From the NCBI RefSeq assembly GCF_029633825.1, contig NZ_CP090642.1, positions 124,001-188,000 on the forward strand: a stretch of 64,000 nt of DNA, given 5' to 3'. Below are positions 57,879-64,000 of this stretch, piece after piece; position 1 is the stretch's first letter, and every line of letters starts with the position of its first letter. The notes beneath the pieces are model-generated. The model saw nothing but the letters and a program-made list of their open reading frames with translations, was not told where the DNA came from and did not search any database. This DNA is from Burkholderia contaminans. GTDB lineage: Bacteria; Pseudomonadota; Gammaproteobacteria; Burkholderiales; Burkholderiaceae. Made by a program: the position numbers and the translations under genes.

Positions 57879-57893
57879 TGGCACGCTCCTTGC
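57879..57893 (+). promoter_or_regulatory. Sigma-54 promoter of msuE-sfnG-sfnB
   Basis: TGGCACGCTCCTTGC matches the -24/-12 consensus TGGCAC-N5-TTGC at every defined base. It is on the plus strand about 57 bp before msuE, leaving a leader of roughly 45 nt. SfnR, encoded in the facing operon, is the expected activator. Confidence 0.85.
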
Positions 57894-57949
57894 TGACCCA
57901 TGACGTGACGGGTGCGTCGGCACCTGAATCGACAATGGGAATGCAATCG

Positions 57950-58510
57950 ATGAGCAATGCAATCAACGTGGTCGCGATATCGGGCGGCCTGCAGCGGCCG
58001 TCGCGCACGCTGGCGCTGACTGACGCGATCGTCGCGGCGCTCGGCGCCGCGCTGCCGATCGAAACACGGCTGATCGAACTCGGCGAGATCGGCGGCCGGC
58101 TGGCCGGTGCGCTGACGCGCGCGCAGGTGCCGGCAGACCTCGAGGCGCAGATCCGCGCGATCGAGACGGCCGATGCGCTCGTCGTCGCGAGCCCGGTGTA
58201 TCGCGCGTCGTACACGGGCCTTTTCAAGCACCTGTTCGACCTCGTGCATCACGAAGCGCTGATCGACGTGCCGGTGCTGCTCGCGGCCACCGGCGGCAGC
58301 GAGCGTCATGCGCTCGTGATCGACCATCAGCTCCGTCCGCTGTTCAGTTTCTTCCAGGCCCGCACGCTGCCGATCGGCGTGTACGCGTCCGAAAGCGATT
58401 TCGACCAGTACCAGATCACGAACCCGGCGCTGCGCGCGCGTATCGCGCTCGCCGTCGATCGCGCGGTGCCGCAATTGCGCCCGCATGCGCTTTCCGTCGC
58501 GGCCGCGTAG
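57950..58510 (+). CDS. msuE: FMN reductase MsuE
   Basis: A 186-residue NAD(P)H-dependent FMN reductase of the flavodoxin-like family. The N-terminal phosphate loop is VVAISGGLQRPSRTLALTD; ALVVASPVYRASYTGLFKHL is the characteristic FMN-site block, and the C-terminus has the RTLPIGVYASESDF segment. It makes FMNH2 for the two-component monooxygenases next door (SfnG, SfnC). An in-frame ATG 15 bases earlier is possible. The gene is first after the sigma-54 promoter. Confidence 0.92.
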   Translation: MSNAINVVAISGGLQRPSRTLALTDAIVAALGAALPIETRLIELGEIGGRLAGALTRAQVPADLEAQIRAIETADALVVASPVYRASYTGLFKHLFDLVHHEALIDVPVLLAATGGSERHALVIDHQLRPLFSFFQARTLPIGVYASESDFDQYQITNPALRARIALAVDRAVPQLRPHALSVAAA

Positions 58511-58546
58511 GCCGCCTGCGTTTTCTCTTCCGACCAGGACACACTC

Positions 58547-59650
58547 ATGAGCCATACCGACCCTTCCGCCGACGGCGTCAAGTTCGCCTACTGGGTGCCG
58601 AACGTCAGCGGCGGCCTCGTCGTCAGCACGATCGAGCAGCGCACCGACTGGAGCCTCGAATACAACCAGCAGCTCGCACGCACGGCCGAGGCGGCCGGCT
58701 TCGACTACGCGCTGAGCCAGATCCGCTTCACGGCCGGCTACGGCGCCGAATACCAGCACGAGTCGGTGTCGTTCAGCCAGGCGCTGCTGCATGCGACGAC
58801 GAAGCTCAAGGTGCTCGCCGCGATCCTGCCGGGGCCGTGGCATCCGGCCGTGGTCGCGAAGCAGCTCGCGACGATCGACCACATCTCGAACGGGCGCATC
58901 GCGATCAACGTCGTGAGCGGCTGGTTCAAGGGCGAATTCACCGCGATCGGCGAGCCGTGGCTCGAGCACGACGAACGCTATCGGCGCTCGAAGGAATTCA
59001 TCCAGGCGCTGAAGGGCATCTGGACGCAGGACAACTTCACGTTCAAGGGCGACTTCTACCGCTTCAACGACTACACGCTGAGCCCGAAGCCGGTGCAGAA
59101 GCCGCACCCGGAGATCTTCCAGGGCGGCAGCTCGCGTGCGGCGCGCGACAACGCGGCGAGCGTGTCGGACTGGTACTTCACGAACGGCAATACGCCGGAG
59201 AACCTGAAGGCGCAGATCGACGACATCCGCGCGAAGGCGGCGGCGAACAACCATCGCGTGCGCATCGGCGTCAACGCGTTCGTGATCGCGCGCGATACGG
59301 AGGAAGAGGCGAAGGCCGTGCTCGACGACATCATCCGGCACGCGCACGTCGAGGCCGTGCACGCATTCGGCGACGCGGTGAAGCAGGCGGGCAAGGCCTC
59401 GCCGGAAGGCGAGGGCAACTGGGCGAAATCGACGTTCGAGGATCTCGTGCAGTACAACGACGGCTTCCGCACGAACCTGATCGGCACGCCGCAGCAGATC
59501 GCCGAACGCATCGTCGCGCTGAAGGCGATCGGCGTCGACCTCGTGCTCGCGGGGTTCCTGCATTTCATCGAGGAAGTCGAATACTTCGGCCAGCGCGTGC
59601 TGCCGCTCGTGCGCGAGCTCGAGGCACAGCGGCAGGCGGTTGCCGCGTAA
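58547..59650 (+). CDS. sfnG: FMNH2-dependent dimethylsulfone monooxygenase SfnG
   Basis: A 367-residue luciferase-like (SsuD-type) TIM-barrel flavin monooxygenase. It shows KFAYWVPNVSGGLVVSTIEQ, AILPGPWHPAVVAKQLATID, NVVSGWFKGEFTAIGEPW and EIFQGGSSRAARDNAASVS, all typical of SfnG. It oxidises dimethylsulfone to methanesulfinate with FMNH2 and oxygen. The reductase gene msuE is 36 bp upstream and sfnB follows. Length matches the family. Confidence 0.93.
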   Translation: MSHTDPSADGVKFAYWVPNVSGGLVVSTIEQRTDWSLEYNQQLARTAEAAGFDYALSQIRFTAGYGAEYQHESVSFSQALLHATTKLKVLAAILPGPWHPAVVAKQLATIDHISNGRIAINVVSGWFKGEFTAIGEPWLEHDERYRRSKEFIQALKGIWTQDNFTFKGDFYRFNDYTLSPKPVQKPHPEIFQGGSSRAARDNAASVSDWYFTNGNTPENLKAQIDDIRAKAAANNHRVRIGVNAFVIARDTEEEAKAVLDDIIRHAHVEAVHAFGDAVKQAGKASPEGEGNWAKSTFEDLVQYNDGFRTNLIGTPQQIAERIVALKAIGVDLVLAGFLHFIEEVEYFGQRVLPLVRELEAQRQAVAA

Positions 59651-59823
59651 TGCGGAGGCCGGTGTGCGGTGGCAATCACGCATGCCGCGCGCGGGCCGTC
59701 CGAACGGGTGACGCCGATCGCGCTTGCGCGTCATTCCGATTCGACGTTTCGGATATCGAAACAGGAGGCTGGCGGAGGCTTCGCGGTACCGCCGGCCGGT
59801 TCATGAGTTTTGCCGGAAATCAC

Positions 59824-61053
59824 ATGTCCACGGAAATCATCGAAGAAAACGTGCAACCGCAAGTGGGCGCCACGCCCGTTCCCGTCATCGGCTCGGATGC
59901 CGAGGCACTCGACGTCGCGCATCAGGTCGCGGCACGATTGGTCGAACACGCCGCGTTGCGCGACCGCGAGCGGAAGCTGCCGTTCGACGAGATCGAGCTG
60001 TTCTCGTCGAGCGGCCTGTGGGGCATTACCGTGCCGCGCGAGTACGGCGGCGCGGAGGTGTCGAACGTGACCCTCGCGGAAGTGATCGCGATCGTTTCGC
60101 AGGCGGACCCGTCGCTCGGCCAGATCCCGCAGAACCACTACTGCCTGATCGAGGACATTCGCCTCGAAGGCACCAATGCGCAGAAGCGCTTCTTCTTCGA
60201 TCTCGTGCTGAAGGGCACCCGCTATGGGAATGCATTCTCCGAAGCGGGTGGCAAGAACGTGCTCGACATCCAGACGCGGGTGCATCGCGACGGCGACGCG
60301 TTCGTGCTGAACGGCCGCAAGTTCTATTCGACCGGCACGCTGTTCGCGCACTGGATTCCGGTGCTCGCGCTCGACGAATCGGACCAGGCCGTGCTCGCTT
60401 TCGTGCGGCAGGGCGCGCCCGGTTTGACCGTCGTGGATGACTGGAGCGGCTTCGGGCAGCGCACGACCGCGAGCGGCACGGTGATCGTCGAGAACGTGCG
60501 GGTGAGCCCGTTCGAGATCTTCCACACGCAGCGTTCGTACGACCGCCCGACCTTCGCGGGCCCGTTCGCGCAGATCACGACCGCCGCGATCGATCTCGGC
60601 ATTGCGCGCGCCGCGTTGCAGGACACGATCGCGTTCGTGCAGCAGCATGCGCGCCCGTGGATCGACAGCGGTGTCGAACGCGCGAGCGAAGACCCGCTGA
60701 CGGTCGCGCAGATCGGCGACATCGCGTACCGCGTGCACGCGGCCGAAGCGCTGCTCGCGCGCTCGGGCCGCTTCGTCGACGCGGCGAAGCGCGAGCCGAG
60801 CGAGGAGACGGTGGCGCAGGCCGCGATCGCGGTGGGCGAGGCAAAGATCGCGACGACCGAGGTATCGCTGCTCGCGGCGAGCAAGCTGTTCGAACTCGGC
60901 GGCAGCAAGTCGACGCTGGCGAAATACAACTTCGACCGCCATTGGCGCAACGCACGCGTGCATACGCTGCACGACCCGGTGCGCTGGAAGTATCACGCGA
61001 TCGGCAACTACTACCTCAATGGCGTGAAGCCCGCGCGCCATTCCTGGAATTGA
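59824..61053 (+). CDS. sfnB: SfnB-family sulfur-acquisition oxidoreductase
   Basis: A 409-residue acyl-CoA-dehydrogenase-like flavoprotein of the SfnB family. It shows GLWGITVPREYGGAEVSN, IPQNHYCLIEDIRLEG, GRKFYSTGTLFAHWIP, DDWSGFGQRTTASGTV and NFDRHWRNARVHTLHDP. Its substrate is not established; it belongs to the sulfone/sulfonate scavenging regulon. ATG 59824 was chosen; an in-frame ATG at 59803 would add seven residues. It lies 173 bp after sfnG, so it may have its own promoter as well. Confidence 0.88.
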   Translation: MSTEIIEENVQPQVGATPVPVIGSDAEALDVAHQVAARLVEHAALRDRERKLPFDEIELFSSSGLWGITVPREYGGAEVSNVTLAEVIAIVSQADPSLGQIPQNHYCLIEDIRLEGTNAQKRFFFDLVLKGTRYGNAFSEAGGKNVLDIQTRVHRDGDAFVLNGRKFYSTGTLFAHWIPVLALDESDQAVLAFVRQGAPGLTVVDDWSGFGQRTTASGTVIVENVRVSPFEIFHTQRSYDRPTFAGPFAQITTAAIDLGIARAALQDTIAFVQQHARPWIDSGVERASEDPLTVAQIGDIAYRVHAAEALLARSGRFVDAAKREPSEETVAQAAIAVGEAKIATTEVSLLAASKLFELGGSKSTLAKYNFDRHWRNARVHTLHDPVRWKYHAIGNYYLNGVKPARHSWN

Positions 61054-61076
61054 CCGGCCCCTGACGAGGTAATTCG

Positions 61077-62525
61077 ATGAGTCATCCCGTAAGTTCCGCG
61101 CAGGCATTGCCTGCGCACAATGCCGTGCCGCCGGCGGGCGGCCTGCGACGCAACTACCTGAGCCTGCCCGAACTGATCGCGCAGTCGATCGGCCTCGTCG
61201 GCGTGTCGGGCGGGATCGGTGTGCTGATCCCCGCCGTCTTCGCGACGGCCGGTAACGGCACGTGGCTGGCCTACCTGTTCGCGATCGTCGCGCTGCTGTT
61301 CGCATCGTGGAGCATCTCGGTGTTCGCGCGCGACTCGGCGTCGCCGGGCGCGCTGTATGCGTACGTGTCGGCCGGCATCGGGCCGGTCTGGGGCGCGATC
61401 TGCGGCTGGTCGCTGCTGATCGCCTATGCGGTGGCCGCCGCGGGCATCCTGCAGGGGACGATCAACACGTTTCTGGTGCTGGGCCGCGAAACCGGACTGC
61501 TCGGCAGCGCAACGCCGCTCGGCGCGGTGCTCGGGCTCACGGTCGTCACCGCGTTCGCCGCGTGGTACATCGCGTTTCGCGATATCCGGTTGTCCACGCG
61601 CTTCACGCTGTTCGTCGAACTCGCGACGCTGCTGCTGATCGCCGTCGTCGTGATCGGGACGATCGCGTTCGGCGGGCATCCGGTCGATCGCGCGCAACTG
61701 ACGCTGGAAGGCGTGAAGCCGACGCAGTTGCAGCTCGGGATGGTGCTCGCGTTCTTCAGCTTCACGGGGTTCGAGAGCGCGACCGTGCTCGGCGCGGAAG
61801 CGCGGGACCCGTTCCGTGCGATTCCGCGTGCGGTGCTGATCAGCGTCGTCGGGCCGGCAATCCTGTTCGTGATCGGCGCGTACGGGATGGTGAGCGCGTT
61901 CCACGGGCAGACGCCGCCGCTCGATCAGGTCGACGGCCCGCTCGCGGTGCTCGCGCATCGGCTCGGGGCCGGCTGGGTCGGCGTGCTGATCGACGCGGGC
62001 GTGGCGCTGAGTTTCTTCGCGGCATTCTTCTCGTCGATCAATGCGGCGGCGCGGATCGTCTATACGTTCGGACGGCAGGGCGTGCTGCACGCGTCGACGG
62101 GCCAGGCGCACGAGCGCAATGCGACGCCCCACGTCGCGGTGGCGCTGATCACGGTGCTGGCGCTGGCCACCGCACTGGTGTTCACCGCGCGCGGCACCGC
62201 GCTGCTCGATTCGTATGGCTATCTCAGTTCGATCGCGACGTACGGCTGGCTGCTTGCGTACGTGCTGGTGGCGATCGGCGCGCCGCTTTACTTGCGCCGG
62301 CAGGGCCGGCTGCGCGTGCGGCATGTGGCGATCAGCGTCGTGGCGGTCGTGCTGCTCGCGATTCCGCTGGCCGGCAGCGTGTATCCGGTGCCGGCGGGCG
62401 TCTATGCGTGGCTGCCGTATGTGTTCGTCGCATTGCTGGCGATCGGGCTCGGGTGGTTCCTGGTGCTGCGCGTCCGGTTTCCGGAACGGTTGCGCGAGCT
62501 GGAGGCCGAGTTGCTGACGAAGTGA
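61077..62525 (+). CDS. APC-family amino-acid/amine permease
   Basis: A 482-residue inner-membrane transporter with about 12 membrane segments. The first helices contain SLPELIAQSIGLVGVSGGIG, the family's unwound G-S/G-G region, then SWSISVFARDSASPGALYAYV. The conserved block FFSFTGFESATVLGAEARDP follows in helix 6-7. It starts 23 bp after sfnB with a GAGG site, so it is probably read with the sulfur genes. A sulfur-containing amino acid or sulfonate precursor is a possible substrate; the family alone does not say. Confidence 0.9.
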   Translation: MSHPVSSAQALPAHNAVPPAGGLRRNYLSLPELIAQSIGLVGVSGGIGVLIPAVFATAGNGTWLAYLFAIVALLFASWSISVFARDSASPGALYAYVSAGIGPVWGAICGWSLLIAYAVAAAGILQGTINTFLVLGRETGLLGSATPLGAVLGLTVVTAFAAWYIAFRDIRLSTRFTLFVELATLLLIAVVVIGTIAFGGHPVDRAQLTLEGVKPTQLQLGMVLAFFSFTGFESATVLGAEARDPFRAIPRAVLISVVGPAILFVIGAYGMVSAFHGQTPPLDQVDGPLAVLAHRLGAGWVGVLIDAGVALSFFAAFFSSINAAARIVYTFGRQGVLHASTGQAHERNATPHVAVALITVLALATALVFTARGTALLDSYGYLSSIATYGWLLAYVLVAIGAPLYLRRQGRLRVRHVAISVVAVVLLAIPLAGSVYPVPAGVYAWLPYVFVALLAIGLGWFLVLRVRFPERLRELEAELLTK

Positions 62526-62590
62526 CGGCTTGATATTGATCCGGATACCGAATCAGGCGGGTGATGTACGACGACACATCCGCGCGATGC

Positions 62591-63934
62591 TCACTCGGTC
62601 GCGTCGAAATCGCCCTCGCGGCCGTTCAGCATCGCGGTCAGCGTGCGCAGGCCGGCGTCGAGCTGATCCATGCTCGGCGCGGCCAGCGCGAGCCTGATCG
62701 CGTTCGGCGCATGGCCGGACGAAACGGCGAAGGTGGTCGACGGCGTCAGCCCGATGTCGCGCCGGGCCGCGGCTGCGACGAGGGCCTGCGAACGCCAGTG
62801 CGCCGGCAACGTCAGCCACAGGTGATAGCACTTGCCGTTGGTCCGGACATCGAAACCCGCCAGACGCTCGATCGCCAGCGCCTGACGTGCAATTGCGTCG
62901 ATGCGTTTCAATCTCGCGAGTTCGGCCACGGTGCCGTCACGCATCAAGCGCTGAGCGGCTGCAAACGCGAACCCGGAAGCGGTCCATCCCCCCGAGCGTA
63001 CCGACGCCATCACGCTTTCGCGCAGCCGCGGCGGCGGCACGATGAAGCCGAGGGTCAGGCCTGGCGTGACCCGCTTGGACAGGCTGTCGATCACGATGCA
63101 GGCGTCCGGGGCGAGTGCGGCCAGCGGCGGCTCGTCGCCGAGAAAGCCGTACACGTTGTCTTCGATGACCGGTATGTCGAGTTTGTCGACGACACGCAGC
63201 AGATCGGCGCGGCGAGCGGCGCTCATCGTCGTGCCGAGCGGATTCTGGATGGCTGGCTGAACGTAGATCGCCGACAGCCTGGCCTCGCGGTGGGCCTTTT
63301 GCACGGCGTCGGGCCGCACGCCGTCGTCGTCCATCGCCAGTGGCACCAGCGAGATCCCCAGCTTGGCCGCGATGCCCTTGATGAACGGGTAGGTCAATGC
63401 CTCCACGCCACAGCGTCCGCCGGTCGGCACGACCGCGGCAACGGCCGCGGCGATGCTTTGCCGCCCGTTGCCGGTAAACACGAGCTGGTCGGGCGATGGG
63501 GCCCATTCATGCTGCGCCAGATACGCGGCGGCAACGCTTCGGATGACCGGGGTCCCGGTACTCGTCGCCTCGCGTAACGCGGCGTCGAGCTCCGCAGGTC
63601 GGTGCAATCCGCGCAGGCTTCTGGTGATCAACGCGGTCTGGGCCGGGACGGTCGGGTAGTTGAACTCGAAATCGATCCGAACGCCGCGCGGCTCGCCCGG
63701 CGCAGCGGCCCCGCGTCGCGTCTCACCCGACACGAAAGTGCCTCGGCCGACTTCGCCGACCACAAGGCCGCGCCGTAACAGTTCCGCGTAAACCCGTCCC
63801 GCCGTCGATGCGGCGATCGCATGCTGGTCGGCGAAATGACGCTGCGGAGGCAGGCGGTCGCCCGGCCTGAGCGTGCCGTCGGCAATTTGGGCGGCGATCG
63901 CGTCGGCCAACTGCAGGTATTCGGAATTCGACAT
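62591..63934 (-). CDS. MocR-type (GntR/aminotransferase-fusion) transcriptional regulator
   Basis: A 447-residue fusion of a winged helix domain (residues 5-75: YLQLADAIAAQIADGTLRPG, LPPQRHFADQHAIAASTAGR) with a fold-type I aminotransferase-like domain. The PLP lysine lies in IDSLSKRVTPGLTLG, and VIEDNVYGF carries the conserved D and Y of the cofactor site. MocR proteins use PLP as a sensor and do not usually catalyse transamination. ATG 63934 was chosen because the 13-residue longer frame runs through the promoter repeats. It is convergent with the permease gene; its target may be divergent beyond the window. Confidence 0.9.
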   Translation of the reverse strand: MSNSEYLQLADAIAAQIADGTLRPGDRLPPQRHFADQHAIAASTAGRVYAELLRRGLVVGEVGRGTFVSGETRRGAAAPGEPRGVRIDFEFNYPTVPAQTALITRSLRGLHRPAELDAALREATSTGTPVIRSVAAAYLAQHEWAPSPDQLVFTGNGRQSIAAAVAAVVPTGGRCGVEALTYPFIKGIAAKLGISLVPLAMDDDGVRPDAVQKAHREARLSAIYVQPAIQNPLGTTMSAARRADLLRVVDKLDIPVIEDNVYGFLGDEPPLAALAPDACIVIDSLSKRVTPGLTLGFIVPPPRLRESVMASVRSGGWTASGFAFAAAQRLMRDGTVAELARLKRIDAIARQALAIERLAGFDVRTNGKCYHLWLTLPAHWRSQALVAAAARRDIGLTPSTTFAVSSGHAPNAIRLALAAPSMDQLDAGLRTLTAMLNGREGDFDATE

Positions 63935-63936
63935 GG

Positions 63937-63990
63937 ATTGCACCGATAACAATGAATATTGCACCGAGGTCAATGTTTTAATTGCACTGA
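63937..63990. promoter_or_regulatory. Three direct repeats in the MocR promoter region
   Basis: ATTGCACCGA at 63937 and 63958 and ATTGCACTGA at 63981 are direct repeats spaced 21 and 23 bp, about two helical turns. MocR regulators typically bind such direct repeats near their own genes. Confidence 0.65.
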
Positions 63991-64000
63991 GATAGACGGC

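Noticed and set aside
57842..59734. 630-codon minus-strand frame opposite msuE-sfnG
   Set aside because: It is an antisense shadow of two clear flavin enzymes.

Overview
The window looks like a chromosome segment of a Burkholderia-type betaproteobacterium. The basis is the high-GC backbone with strong C/G third-position bias and familiar Burkholderia-style gene sets: etfBA/ETF-QO, a glnT-glxBCD-amtB run and the sfn/msu sulfone genes. The species is not determined from sequence alone.

Left backbone (1-17.5 kb): a minus-strand operon (moaF-like, PuuB-like flavoprotein, cupin, truncated aldehyde dehydrogenase) and a second minus-strand operon (DadA-type flavoprotein, etfB, etfA, hutD, ETF-QO). 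Both are preceded by a nearly identical 24-bp element with a -10-like core. A LysR regulator and an N-formylglutamate-amidohydrolase-type gene follow. Next come an XRE-cupin regulator, a type III glutamine synthetase-like enzyme, three glutamate-synthase-like subunits (GlxBCD/MgsABC type) and an Amt transporter. Together they suggest catabolism of a small amine through gamma-glutamylamide and N-alkylglutamate intermediates, with electrons passed to ubiquinone through ETF.

Accessory island (about 17.5-54.49 kb): lower and uneven GC, many broken genes, and several layers of mobile DNA. Between 18 and 30 kb are a truncated IS66 element, three copies (two whole, one fragment) of an unknown gene family, and a strip of putative nuclease genes (CoiA-like, PLD-like, HNH, OGG-like, PD-(D/E)XK), with remnants of McrB-like and helicase-like genes. 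Two IS21-family elements with recognisable ends and target duplications sit side by side at 30.4-35.1 kb. At 35.7-44.8 kb lies the most interesting cargo: an operon of an MBL-fold hydrolase, an E2-E1-JAB triple-fusion ubiquitin-like conjugation protein, two membrane proteins and a second MBL-fold hydrolase, with a divergent protein that may be TnsE-like. A tyrosine recombinase follows, then a Tn7-like tnsABCD operon (47.5-54.2 kb). The right end of that element can be placed at base 54491, where it cuts a dihydroxyacetone kinase gene after about 90 codons. I could not find a convincing partner end.

Right backbone (54.49-64 kb): a sulfur-scavenging cluster, sfnC-sfnR on the minus strand facing msuE-sfnG-sfnB on the plus strand, with an excellent sigma-54 promoter before msuE. 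An APC-family permease and a MocR-type regulator with three direct repeats in its promoter complete the window.
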